Origin: Macrothele yani
Taxonomy: Eukaryota; Arthropoda; Arachnida; Araneae; Macrothelidae
Direction: 5' to 3'
DNA length: 64,000 nucleotides
Assembly (NCBI GenBank): GCA_039090855.1
Contig: CM077011.1
Span: forward strand, 40,815,501 to 40,879,500
A program made the translations under genes and the position numbers. The stretch's first letter is position 1. Every line of letters begins with the position of its first letter. The notes under the pieces were generated by a model. It was not told where the DNA came from. It saw only the letters and a list, made by a program, of their open reading frames with translations, and did not search any database. This document shows, in pieces, positions 43,489-54,928 of this stretch.

Positions 43489-44330
43489 TACAATGAATTG
43501 CCAGATTATTATGACCACATGGTTAGTACGTTGATGGGACGCCTTTTGCACTTAATACTGCTTGAATTCGTGTTGGTATGGACCCTATTAAATGTCGGTA
43601 AGTGACTTGAGGTATATTAGCCCAAATGCGATGAATTGCACTCTCCAGCTCTTAAATATTTGATGGTAGCGGAACCTGCTGTCTGATGCCTCTTTCGACT
43701 TCATGCCACAAATACTCCATTGGGATGAGATCCGGTGATTGAGGAGGCCAACTTAGCAGGGAAAACTCTCCGTGATGATCCTCAAACCATTCGCGTACAA
43801 TGTGAGCACTATGGCGACATGGAGCATTGCCCTTCAGGAAGAATCCATTTCCGTTGGAATAAATCATCAGCATAACTCAGTGGACTTGGTCGACAACGGT
43901 ATTTAAGTACCTTTGGGAGGTCAGACTTTGCTTCCTAAGTATCAAAAGGCCCAAACACTCCCACGAGATCATACTCCAGACCATAACGTTGCCTTCGCCA
44001 GCTTGAAGAGTAATGACGATGCAAGATGGGGTCCGTGCTTTCATGTTGCTGTTTCTATATCTTCATCCTTTCATCTGCATGGTGTAGTTGAAAATGTAAT
44101 TTATCGGAACACATTACCCTTTTCCACTCTTTCACTGTACAATTCTTTTGTTCCTGGGAGGACTGCAGGCGTTTCTTCTTGTTCGCTGCAGATAGCAATG
44201 GCTTACAGAGAGGCCATCAGCTTCTGCAGCCCATACGATGTAATGTGCGGCAAACTATACGTTGAGAGGCCATTGGACTTAGTCCCTGATTCAGATTATC
44301 TGTAATCTGACTAACTGTTGTCCATCTTTT
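43489..44330 (-). pseudogene. Tc1-type transposase, 5' truncated, second Asp replaced
   Basis: On the minus strand from about 44310 the traces are VCRTLHRMG, then VKEWKRVMCSDKLHFQLHHA with the first Asp (SDKLHF). After several frame breaks, 43873-43652 reads YSNGNGFFLKGNAPCRHSAH, where the expected QDNAPC has Gly instead of Asp. SPDLIPMEYLWHEVERGIRQ carries the Glu. A stop follows a SAKGVPSTY-like end at 43523-43525. A Tc1-type end lies near 43489 (TACAATGAATTGCCAGATTA). The N-terminal DNA-binding part is missing. Confidence 0.8.
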
Positions 44331-44357
44331 GTACTTAACAAGTCTGTCTATACTGTT

Positions 44358-44480
44358 AATTGAAGTAGTTTGCACCAAAAACTGGTACTACAGTACCACT
44401 TTCTGAGAAAAGATATGTCATTGAGTGTTGTAAATAGTACCAACAATATAGTGCAACTTTGCACTACCTCGTACAGCACA
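44358..44480 (-). repeat. Short MITE-like repeat, copy 1 (pair with 50655-50825)
   Basis: It shares TTTGCACCAAAAACTGGTAC, CACTTTCTGAGAAAAGATAt and GTACAGCaCA blocks, in order, with the reverse complement of 50655-50825. Copy 1 lies 111 bp before the target duplication of the RTE element and looks shortened. Confidence 0.6.
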
Positions 44481-44600
44481 AAACGTTTCAGATATGTATC
44501 AATAATGTTACAATCTCTCATTTTCGTTACACTTTCAGAAATATTACAATTACGTTTCAGCAACATCTATTTTGGAACATAACTCTTTGTACATCACGGT

Positions 44601-47600
44601 GGGATGTAAGGTCAGGTGATGCGTAACATCACAGCCTCTCCTTGACAAATGTCAACCCCGCCTTCTCGTGGTGCATCCTGTTCCCACTAAAGGGGCTCTG
44701 ACGACCGCCCATAGCGGTATAACTATACCATCGGGATCAGAGGAAATGTTATCCCACACTCACCAACCCGCTTGGCCAGCGTGGTGAGTTATGGCCAAAC
44801 CCCTCCAAAATGATTCCACAACTTAAATCTTGGCCCTCAGTCTCCGGCAGCTGGAATGTACCTGGCCAAGGCAGCGGCCAGTGCGACATGAAGGCAGAGG
44901 GTGCTAAGAATCCCCGGAGGACCGGACTAGGCTGCCATCTGATGCTGACCTTGGCTACTTACAATGGACGCTCCCTATCTTCTGATTCAAGGCTTCTTGA
45001 ATTGGAAGAGGAACTACAAAGGATCAAGTGGGACATCGTGGGGCTAAGTGAGGTAAGGAGAAAAGGAGAAGATCTCATCGAACTGAAAAGTGGACATCTC
45101 TTCTACTATCGTGGGACAGATACTGGCAGAACTAGTGGTGTTGGATTTATAATAAACAAGAAACTGAAGGACAAAGTTGTAGAAGTTGAAAGTTCCTCTG
45201 ACAGAGCTGCACGACTTGTTATCCAACTCTCGAAAAGATACCAGGCTCAGATTATTCAAACTTATGCACCCACCACAAGTCATCCTGAAGAAGAAATTGA
45301 AGAATTTTATGAGGAAATTTGTCATCTAAATAATAAAGGTAAGCAGCATTTGAAGATAATTATGGGAGATTTCAATGCAAAAATAGGCAACGGCAACAGA
45401 ATGAAACTTCAGTAGGTAAATTCGGTCATGGCAACAGAAACCTGCGTGGAAATACTCTCGTTGAGTTTGCAGAGGCAGAAGGGTTTTTCATCTTGAACTC
45501 CTTTTTCAAGAAAAAGCCACACAGGAAATGGACATGGAGACATCCAAATGGGACGACAAGTGAAATTGATTTTATTATGTGTAACAAAAAATTCGTCATA
45601 GAAGACTGCAGTGTGCTAAACAAGTTCAACACAGGTAGTGACCATAGATTGGTGAGATGTAAGATGCACCTCAACACTAAATCTTGAACGTGGCAAGCTC
45701 ATAGACAAACAAAATCTATTGACATAACCAACCTTAAAAAACACCATAATACCTTCAAATTAGAACTGAAGAACAGGTTCTCTGCTTTAGAAGGCCTAAC
45801 ATCGGAAGAAGTGGACATCTCTGAAGTTAACAGAAAAGTAACCAAAGCTCTTATGGAAACAGCAACAAAATTAGCTGGGTCTAAGAACAAGTTGCATGTG
45901 AACAAATTATCAGGAAAAACCAAAATGTTGATGCAAAAAGAAGAGAGATGAGGACAACTAAAGAAGATGTGACTTCAAAGTGGAATATATAGAGCTATGC
46001 AAGACAGTACGAAAAAGTATCACTGAAGACGTAAGGAAATTCAACTGTGAACTAGTAAGGAAAGTAACTGAAAGCAACCAAATCCTAAAGATAGCAAAGG
46101 GACATCTCAGTAAGGGAAGAAAACAGATTATGGCACTGAGAAAAGAAGATGGTTCTGTAACAAGAAATAGAGGCGAAATTTTGACAAGAGTGAAAGATTT
46201 CTACTCCAAATTATATGAAAGGGATGATATATGCACTCCAGACATCATGAAAGATACCAGTACCAGAGTTCCTCCAGTCCTTCCAGCAGAAGTTGCACAT
46301 GCAATCAAGAACATGAAGCGAGGAAAGCTCCAGGAGAAGATGGAATTACTGTAGACATCATACAAGAAGCAAGTGGAGAAATCGAAACAGTACTCGCCCA
46401 AATTTTCACTCGATGCCTTAATGAAGGAAAGATTCCTGAGGATTGGAACACCGCTACAATGATCCTGCTACATAAGAAAGGTGACATTGAGGATCTCGGA
46501 AACTACAGACCTATCAGCCTCCTATCAGTAGTTTATAAAATCTTCACTAAAGTTCTTTCACACCGCTTGAAGGTAACACTGGACATGGCTCAACCGAGAG
46601 AACAAGCTGGATTCAGGAGTGGCTACAGCACAATAGATCATATCCACGTGCTGAGAGAACTAATTGAAAGAGCGAGGGAATATGAACTTCCATTGTGCAT
46701 GGCTTTTATCGATTATGAAAAAGCCTTTGATTCGGTGAAACCATCAGCAGTTACAATGGCTCTGAAAACCTGCGGTATTGAAGATGCATACATTAATATT
46801 ATTAATAACATCTATGAAAATGCAAGTGCAAAGATTAGGCTGTTTGAAAATACAACACACGTAAAAATTGGGAAGGGGAGTGAGACAAGGTGACACCATA
46901 TCTCCGAAGCTCTTTAATGCCACATTGGAGGGTGTTTTTCAGTCACTGAGCTGGGAAAACAAGGGGATAAAGATTAATGGAGATTATCTAACCCACCTTC
47001 GTTTTGCTGATGACGTAGTCATTTTTGCAACTACCCCATCAGAGCTGCAGAGTATGATCCAGGAACTTGCTGACAAGAGTAAAGAAGTGGGATTAAAAAT
47101 GAACTTTCAGAAGACAAAAGTGATGTACAATGCTTTTACAAGAAATGAAGATTTATCGATTGATGGAGAAAAGCTGGAGATAACAGACACGTACGTTTAT
47201 CTTGGACAGCAGATATCAAGTGAGGGTCACATTGATGAAGAAATTAATCGGCGTACAAAACTTGCCTGGAGAGCTTTTGGAAGAAACAGCATAATTTTCA
47301 AGAGCAATATGCCATTATGTCTTAAAAGAAAAGTGTTTGATCAATGCATCCTTCCAGTGCTTACGTATGGTGCGGAGACGTGGACCTTAACTAAAAGAGA
47401 CATACAAAGGCTGCAGACAACTCAAAGAAGCATGGAGAGGTGCATGCTTGGTGTAACCAGGAGAGATAAGAAGAGGAACTCGTGGATCCGAAAAATGACA
47501 AGAGTGGAAGACATCATGATCAGAGTTAAATCCCTGAAATGGCAATGGGCTGGACATACTGCCAGAAGGACAGATCATCGATGGACAGCCGAAATTTTAG

Positions 47601-47784
47601 ATTGGATTCCAAGGGACAGGAAAAGACCCAGAAGAAGACCACATGGGAGATGGGTGGATGAAATTCGAAAGTATGCAGGGGTGACATGGAGGAGACTGGC
47701 ACAAGACAGACCGTTGTGGAGGAAACTTGGGGAGACCTTCGTCCAGCAGTGGATTGATAATGGTTGACAATGATGATGATGATG
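44601..47784 (+). mobile_element. RTE-clade non-LTR retrotransposon
   Basis: It is flanked by ACATCACGGT at 44591-44600 and 47785-47794. The 3' end is a (TGA)n-like run (AATGATGATGATGATG) rather than poly-A, as in many RTE/BovB elements. At about 3.2 kb it is near full length for the clade. It contains one long decayed endonuclease-reverse transcriptase frame. Its machinery may or may not have moved the SINEs here; their tails are poly-A, not (TGA)n. Confidence 0.9.
44810..47767 (+). pseudogene. RTE endonuclease-reverse transcriptase, frameshifted
   Basis: The apurinic-type endonuclease comes first (44930-45690): LATYNGRSLSSDSRL, then IKWDIVGLSEVRRKG with the catalytic Glu. QIIQTYAPTTSHPEEE, LKIIMGDFNAKIG and GSDHRLVRCK follow. 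The reverse transcriptase (46280-47150) has APGEDGITVDIIQEAS, NYRPISLLSVVYKIFTKVLS, MAFIDYEKAFDSV, VRQGDTISPKLFNATLEGVF and LRFADDVVIFATT, where FADD is the catalytic motif. The C-terminal part ends KWQWAGHTARRTDHRW and then GRWVDEIRKYAGVTWRRLAQ. At least four frame changes (near 45400, 45950, 46320 and 46885) and a stop at 45685 inactivate it. Confidence 0.93.
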
Positions 47785-47831
47785 ACATCACGGTTACGTT
47801 AAAAATAACATTCATAGATACTACTGCTTTA

Positions 47832-49251
47832 TACACTGGCGGAAAGTGAGAAAAGAACACCAAGAAGGAGACGTCTGATACCAACGAAATTTATACAGCA
47901 TAATAACGGAATACAGAGGATAACGTGATCAAAACGTTATGGCAAAATACAGCTGTATTTGCTGGTAAACTGAAAAATATCATTTCCATGTAACATGGTT
48001 AGTACGAGGTTGAACCGCAATGAACTGCGTCACACTGTGCAATTCTGGCATGGAGTCTGTCGTACAGATGTTGGATGTAAGTTTGGGGTATTGAGTTCCA
48101 AGCATCCCCAACTTGGACGCGTAAATCGGGGATGGTCGTGGCTGGCCGTGGAGACCGGATAAGTCGTTGTCCCATAAAATCCCACACGTGCTCAATGGGG
48201 GACAAATCCGGTGAACGTGCAGACCATGGAAGTTGTCTCACACCCTGAAGTGCATGTGGTGTTGCATGTGCCGTGTGTGGGCGTGCGCTATCTTGCTGGA
48301 AAACACCACGATGAACCGACCTTACAAATGGCACAACAACGGGCTGAATGATGTTGTTGATGTAGGAGGTGCTGTTTAACGTACCTGGTACAAACACTAG
48401 TTGTGTACGGAAGTGATAGCTGATCGCTCCCCACACCAGGAGACCAGTTGTAGGCCCTGTGTGTCGCTGGTGGATGCAAGAAGGGTGGAGACGCTTCCCT
48501 GTGCGTCTGCGAACACGCATACGGCCATCAAAGGCTCCCAAACAGAATCTGCTTTCATCGCTGAACACGACAGATCGCCATTGCGTTCTCCAGTGCAGAC
48601 GTTGGCGACACCACTGCAGCCGTTCCTGACGGTGGGCTGGAGTCAGAGGTACACGTGCACGTAGTCCTGCATCAAGTAGACGGTTGCGGATTGTTCGCAC
48701 AGTCACCTCAAGTGCAACGGCAGCTAGGATTTGCGTCACAGTGGATGTTCTGCTTGACAACGCCGCTCTTCTTATGCGTCGATCGGTCCGCTCATCAGTC
48801 CGTCTGTGACTCCCGGTTCCGCGTCTTCTCGTGTGGGAATGTTCCTCGGACCATCTACGCCACCATCGTACCACCACCGATACTTCCCGTCCAATTCGCT
48901 CCGCAATACGACGATACGACCAACCGGCCTCGCGGACTCCGACTAGACGACCTCGCTCAAAGTCCGATAATTGCTGAAACCTTGCACGTCTTCCATGTCC
49001 AGGCATTGCAGCTTCTTCAGGGTCTTCGCACGTGTCCGTACGCCGACGACTGATTACATTCCCTTCGCCGTACTCCTTAAATATCACCGATTATAATTTG
49101 CACATTATGCCATGCTTTGGCGTAAGCGCTCACCGGTTGGTCCCGGAATTAACATCACACCTACGTAAACTCGACCCCATTAACGTATGTAAATTTCATG
49201 ATCATCCGCCAATTCCTTCTTGGTGTTCTTTTTTGACTTTCCGCCAGTGTA
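47832..49251 (-). mobile_element. Tc1-like transposon with intact ends and transposase (family P)
   Basis: TACACTGGCGGAAAGTGAGA at 47832 and the inverted end at 49251 agree over about 38 bp with two mismatches. Both continue to an inner AACACCAAGAAGGA block and are bordered by TA. The length is 1.42 kb. The inner block, at the same 24-bp distance from the end, is shared with family A, whose outer repeat is different. Confidence 0.95.
47999..49006 (-). CDS. Tc1-like transposase, intact, about 335 residues
   Basis: This is a cut-and-paste DDE transposase that would act in the nucleus on the flanking inverted repeats. I chose the start MPGHGRRARFQQLSDFERG at 49006 because it aligns with related transposases. 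The frame is also open upstream to 49087, adding 27 residues. The helix-turn-helix spans residues about 10-55, with WSYRRIAERIGREVSVVVRW. A second DNA-binding part holds EVTVRTIRNRLLDAGL. The catalytic residues are D150 (FSDESRF), D239 (FQQDSARPHTAH) and E272 (SPDLSPIEHVWD). The second Asp and the Glu have only 32 residues between them, two fewer than usual. The tail ends HCGSTSY. No stop or frameshift is seen. Expression is unknown. Confidence 0.93.
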   Translation of the reverse strand: MPGHGRRARFQQLSDFERGRLVGVREAGWSYRRIAERIGREVSVVVRWWRRWSEEHSHTRRRGTGSHRRTDERTDRRIRRAALSSRTSTVTQILAAVALEVTVRTIRNRLLDAGLRARVPLTPAHRQERLQWCRQRLHWRTQWRSVVFSDESRFCLGAFDGRMRVRRRTGKRLHPSCIHQRHTGPTTGLLVWGAISYHFRTQLVFVPGTLNSTSYINNIIQPVVVPFVRSVHRGVFQQDSARPHTAHATPHALQGVRQLPWSARSPDLSPIEHVWDFMGQRLIRSPRPATTIPDLRVQVGDAWNSIPQTYIQHLYDRLHARIAQCDAVHCGSTSY

Positions 49252-49445
49252 GTTTCCATTGTACATAATTGCCAACTTGGTGTTACATTCCGGAGATATT
49301 TAAGATTTTTGTCGTGGATGCGCATGCGCATTTATGCCATTTCACCGAAGCTCTCTCGTAGTCGTATTTACACGTGCTACTGGGATATTCTTTCATGGTA
49401 CTGTCGTACTCGAGTTAGCTAGTTAGTTGATTTAATACTTCATCC

Positions 49446-49486
<41 letters not shown>

Positions 49487-49910
49487 TTCAGGATCATCTG
49501 TAATTGTTTTGATTATTATAATTTTTAAATTCTAAATAGCGTTTTATAAAATCTAAGTAGATGGTTGTGTTGTTGTATTAGTATACTTTACCAGCATGTT
49601 TTTTTTTACTTGAAGCTGAGAAATTTCATATTGGTAGGTATTTCGAGAAATGACGACTTTGATTTTTTTTCTTTTTTTCGCTGATAATATAGTCTATTCC
49701 ACATGTAGAGCAGAAATTCGACACCCTCATTTGGGACCGATTTTTATTTCTTTTGTTATCAGTATATTAAACGTCGCCACTGTTTCCAATGGAAACGGAC
49801 TGCGTTGAACCTGTGAAAACGTAAACAACTCGTAATACGACTGTTGTTACTTTTGAAACAGCTGTCGAGTGTAATATTTTTTATTGTGATCTTACAAAGT
49901 ATATTAAAAC
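49252..49910. other. Unassigned DNA with a (TG)n microsatellite
   Basis: A (TG)n run of about 38 bp lies at 49448-49486. No supported gene is seen in the rest. Confidence 0.5.
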
Positions 49911-49916
49911 TATATT

Positions 49917-50129
49917 CTTTTTTTTTTTATTGGGGGTTTATAGACCACCTTGAGCAACTCATATAGGCTATAAGCAGTCGCCCGTTCCTGATTTAGGGCC
50001 TCTAGTTTCAGGGAAGGGAGAGAGCCAGCGCCGTAAGACAAACACGACATTCATGCCTCACCGGGATTTGAACCCGAACCCATCTCGGATCAGAAGCCAT
50101 CGCTTAGACCACTGCGCCACCGGGGCGGC
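49917..50129 (-). repeat. tRNA-derived SINE (SINE family 1)
   Basis: A reversed poly-A tail (TTTTTTTTTTT) leads into TAGACCACCTTGAGCAACTC and CTATAAGCAGTCGCCCG. The copy ends in the head CACTGCGCCACCGGGGCGGC. Fourteen bases are missing in the head relative to the other copies, between the two boxes. The target duplications are unclear. Confidence 0.88.
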
Positions 50130-50220
50130 CTATAATGTTCAACGTAGTAAATACGTAACAGTAATTAGATGATGTCACAAATATCTTTCAAATATGTAAC
50201 AGTAACATGAAGTTGGTATG

Positions 50221-50455
50221 GCAGCCCTGGTGGCGCAGTGGTCTAAGCGATGACCTCTGATCATTCGTTCGAACGGGGTCCGGGTTCGAATCCCGGTGAG
50301 GCATGGATGTTGTGTTTGTCTTACGGCACTGGCTCTCTCCCTTCCTTGGAACCAGTGACCCTAAATTAGGGACGGGAGACTGCTTATAGCCCATTGAGTT
50401 GCTCACGGTGGTCGTTAAACCTCCAATCAAAAAAAAATAAAAAAAATAAAATAAT
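50221..50455 (+). repeat. tRNA-derived SINE with 10-bp target duplication (SINE family 1)
   Basis: AGTTGGTATG occurs at 50211-50220 and again at 50456-50465, right after the A-rich tail. The head has GGTGGCGCAGTGGTCTAAGC and the B-box GGGTTCGAATCCC. Confidence 0.94.
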
Positions 50456-50654
50456 AGTTGGTATGTTGAAGTTACAAAGACCTATCACTGTAACGTATCG
50501 GTTATATTTCAAAGTTATGTAACGTTTGAGGATATTTTGGGGTAACCGTAAGGTTTCTGAAACATTGCTGTTACATTGTGCAACGTATCTGAAAAGTCTC
50601 AATGTTCCAGTGCTTAGTATACTTATAACATATACGAAATATTCTGTGATGTGT

Positions 50655-50825
50655 GGGACGTTATGCTGTACAGCTGCACCACATTAGGGAAGATTGCGCC
50701 ATGTTGTTGGCATTGTTTTCACCACACAATGACGTATCTTTTCTCAGAAAGTGGTGCAGCTGGTGTAGTACCACTTTTTGGTGCAACGTACTACAAAATT
50801 TTTAACAATGTACAGCTGTACTCTC
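50655..50825 (+). repeat. Short MITE-like repeat, copy 2 (pair with 44358-44480)
   Basis: The ends show related motifs, GTACAGCTGCACC and GTACAGCTGTAC. The interior has ATCTTTTCTCAGAAAGTGGT and CCACTTTTTGGTGCAACG, which match the reverse complement of 44358-44480. No coding sequence is seen. Confidence 0.62.
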
Positions 50826-51109
50826 CGTTCAGCTCAAGCATCCAGTAGCCATTGACGACCAAACGCCTTGCTCTCAGATCCGGGTTTTTGATTGGTGGTT
50901 AACTTCTATAATCTTTAACAACTGCTGCCCTCGAATATTTCACAAGTTCAGCCGTTATCCTAATGATCGCCCCAATTCTTCGAGGACCCACGATCATTCT
51001 ACGTTCCAAGTCCATCAGATGGCGTCTTTTACCTATTATTTCTTGCGCAATGCTCTTCATAGGACTCAGTATGCCTTTAGCTTTTCCTTTTTATACCGAT
51101 TCATCCATT

Positions 51110-54100
51110 ATGAAGGTATGTTTTTACCAAATATCATTCAATTACTGTAATTATTCCGAAATACGGTCTCGTGTTGAAGCCTGTCTCGATGCACAGGGCT
51201 GACACTTTGAACATCTCTTTTGATATGGTTCTCTTTTCCATGGATGAAGGTATGTTCTTACCAAATATCATTCAATTACTGTAATTATTCCGAAATACGG
51301 AATCTCGTGTTGAAGCCTATCTCGATGCACAGGGCTGACACTTTCAACATCTCTTTTGATATGGTTCTCTTTTCCATGGATGAAGGTATGTTCTTACCAA
51401 ATATCATTCAATTACTGTAATTATTCCGAAATACGGAATCTCGTGTTGAAGCCTATCTCGATGCACAGGGCTGACACTTTGAACATCTCTTTTGATATGG
51501 TTCTCTTTTCCATGGATGAAGGTATGTTCTTACCAAATATCATTCAATTACTGTAATTATTCCGAAATACGGAATCTCGTGTTGAAGCCTATCTCGATGC
51601 ACAGGGCTGACACTTTCAACATCTCTTTTGATATGGTTCTCTTTTCCATGGATGAAGGTATGTTCTTACCAAATATCATTCAATTACTGTAATTATTCCG
51701 AAATACGGAATCTCGTGTTGAAGCCTATCTCGATGCACAGGGCTGACACTTTGAACATCTCTTTTGATATGGTTCTCTTTTCCATGGATGAAGGTATGTT
51801 CTTACCAAATATCATTCAATTACTGTAATTATTCCGAAATACGGAATCTCGTGTTGAAGCCTATCTCGATGCACAGGGCTGACACTTTGAACATCTCTTT
51901 TGATATGGTTCTCTTTTCCAAGGATGAAGGTATGTTCTTACCAAATATCATTCAATTACTGTAATTATTCCGAAATACGGAATCTCGTGTTGAAGCCTAT
52001 CTCGATGCACAGGGCTGACACTTTCAACATCTCTTTTGATATGGTTCTCTTTTCCATGGATGAAGGTATGTTCTTACCAAATATCATTCAATTACTGTAA
52101 TTATTCCGAAATACGGAATCTCGTGTTGAAGCCTATCTCGATGCACAGGGCTGACACTTTGAACATCTCTTTTGATATGGTTCTCTTTTCCATGGATGAA
52201 GGTATGTTCTTACCAAATATCATTCAATTACTGTAATTATTCCGAAATACGGAATCTCGTGTTGAAGCCTATCTCGATGCACAGGGCTGACACTTTCAAC
52301 ATCTCTTTTGATATGGTTCTCTTTTCCATGGATGAAGGTATGTTCTTGCCAAATATCATTCAATTACTGTAATTATTCCGAAATACGGAATCTCGTGTTG
52401 AAGCCTATCTCGATGCACAGGGCTGACACTTTGAACATCTCTTTTGATATGGTTCTCTTTTCCATGGATGAAGGTATGTTCTTAACAAATATCATTCAAT
52501 TACTGTAATTATTCCGAAATACGGAATCTCGTGTTGAAGCCTATCTCGATGCACAGGGCTGACACTTTCAACATCTCTTTTGATATGGTTCTCTTTTCCA
52601 TGGATGAAGGTATGTTCTTGCCAAATATCATTCAATTACTGTAATTATTCCGAAATACGGAATCTCGTGTTGAAGCCTATCTCGATGCACAGGGCTGACA
52701 CTTTGAACATCTCTTTTGATATGGTTCTCTTTTCCATGGATGAAGGTATGTTCTTACCAAATATCATTCAATTACTGTAATTATTCCGAAATACGGAATC
52801 TCGTGTTGAAGCCTATCTCGATGCACAGGGCTGACACTTTCAACATCTCTTTTGATATGGTTCTCTTTTCCATGGATGAAGGTATGTTCTTGCCAAATAT
52901 CATTCAATTACTGTAATTATTCCGAAATACGGAATCTCGTGTTGAAGCCTATCTCGATGCACAGGGCTGACACTTTGAACATCTCTTTTGATATGGTTCT
53001 CTTTTCCATGGATGAAGGTATGTTCTTACCAAATATCATTCAATTACTGTAATTATTCCGAAATACGGAATCTCGTGTTGAAGCCTATCTCGATGCACAG
53101 GGCTGACACTTTCAACATCTCTTTTGATATGGTTCTCTTTTCCATGGATGAAGGTATGTTCTTGCCAAATATCATTCAATTACTGTAATTATTCCGAAAT
53201 ACGGAATCTCGTGTTGAAGCCTATCTCGATGCACAGGGCTGACACTTTGAACATCTCTTTTGATATGGTTCTCTTTTCCATGGATGAAGGTATGTTCTTA
53301 CCAAATATCATTCAATTACTGTAATTATTCCGAAATACGGAATCTCGTGTTGAAGCCTATCTCGATGCACAGGGCTGACACTTTCAACATCTCTTTTGAT
53401 ATGGTTCTCTTTTCCATGGATGAAGGTATGTTCTTACCAAATATCATTCAATTACTGTAATTATTCCGAAATACGGAATCTCGTGTTGAAGCCTATCTCG
53501 ATGCACAGGGCTGACACTTTCAACATCTCTTTTGATATGGTTCTCTTTTCCATGGATGAAGGTATGTTCTTGCCAAATATCATTCAATTACTGTAATTAT
53601 TCCGAAATACGGAATCTCGTGTTGAAGCCTATCTCGATGCACAGGGCTGACACTTTGAACATCTCTTTTGATATGGTTCTCTTTTCCATGGATGAAGGTA
53701 TGTTCTTACCAAATATCATTCAATTACTGTAATTATTCCGAAATACGGAATCTCGTGTTGAAGCCTATCTCGATGCACAGGGCTGACACTTTGAACATCT
53801 CTTTTGATATGGTTCTCTTTTCCATGGATGAAGGTATGTTCTTGCCAAATATCATTCAATTACTGTAATTATTCCGAAATACGGAATCTCGTGTTGAAGC
53901 CTATCTCGATGCACAGGGCTGACACTTTGAACATCTCTTTTGATATGGTTCTCTTTTCCATGGATGAAGGTATGTTCTTACCAAATATCATTCAATTACT
54001 GTAATTATTCCGAAATACGGAATCTCGTGTTGAAGCCTATCTCGATGCACAGGGCTGACACTTTCAACATCTCTTTTGATATGGTTCTCTTTTCCATGGA

Positions 54101-54280
54101 TGAAGGTATGTTCTTGCCAAATATCATTCAATTACTGTAATTATTGGGAAATATGGAGTCTCGTGTTCAAGCCTTCTCGATGCACAGAGGGGACACTTTC
54201 AACATCTTTTATGATATGGTTCTGTTTTCCATGGATGAAGGAATGTTCTTACCAAATATCATTGAATTACTGTAATTATT
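51110..54280. repeat. 136-bp satellite array, about 23 units, with partial 272-bp dimers
   Basis: The block ATGGTTCTCTTTTCCATGGA recurs every 136 bp from 51225 to about 54218, with very few substitutions. Two variant sites, CTTTgAACATC or CTTTcAACATC and TTCTTaCCAAA or TTCTTgCCAAA, alternate in the right half (from about 52300). There, neighbouring units form a 272-bp higher-order dimer with some exceptions. The edge units (about 51110-51220 and 54140-54280) are diverged, as expected for array borders. Each unit holds short overlapping open frames that cannot be joined because 136 is not a multiple of three. Confidence 0.96.
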
Positions 54281-54317
54281 CACGATGCTATTAATTATAA
54301 ATACTTGAGTGCAGTAG

Positions 54318-54378
54318 CCATAACTTTAGTCTATTATACTAATACACCCTGTATTAGTATAATAGACTAAAGTTATGG
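54318..54378. repeat. Perfect 28-bp palindrome with a 5-bp spacer
   Basis: CCATAACTTTAGTCTATTAT begins the left arm at 54318, and the right arm (54351-54378) is its exact reverse complement over all 28 bp. The spacer is ACCCT. The centre reads AATACACCCTGTATT, which resembles two joined transposon ends. Confidence 0.95.
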
Positions 54379-54928
54379 GATAGATTACTCACCGTTCTAT
54401 TACACTCACTGATGTATGGTATAAAGAATAACCATTTAAATGCTATATTCCTGAGGACATTTCATTCTTTGCAGAATAAGCCTGCCACTCGTTTGCTGAA
54501 GTCGAACACCTTATGCATCCACAATGCCGCTGTTTCATGCAGTAATGCTTTTAAATGCAAAAAAATCGCAGTTCGTGTTGAGAAACTGTAAATAATTTTT
54601 GAGTTTTCGTTCTTCTTTTTTTTTTTTTTTTTTAGTAATTTTCCTAAGGAGTACCTTGAAATCAATTAGTCAGAGTCATAATGTTTTACTCTATGAACTA
54701 TCATATTTTGGTAGCGACGTACTTGATCATCAGGCACATCGTTCGCGGACAAGAAAACGTTTAGGATAGGAAGACTACCAAAATATACTGTGTAATTCCC
54801 GGCTGGTGAAGCACATTTAAAGTGCGGATTTTGGACCTTACGCTTCTAAAAATATCTAGGTTTTTATTAGATATTCAATCGTGAATTTCAGTTGATAAGC
54901 ATTTTTAATCTAATTAATGTCTGCTCTT
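54379..54928. other. Unassigned A/T-rich DNA
   Basis: No gene is recognised. A poly-T run lies at about 54615-54632. Confidence 0.4.

Noticed and set aside
51220..54294. Series of identical 66-codon frames every 136 bp
   Set aside because: They are products of the satellite period. They overlap, cannot be joined in frame, and have no domain.
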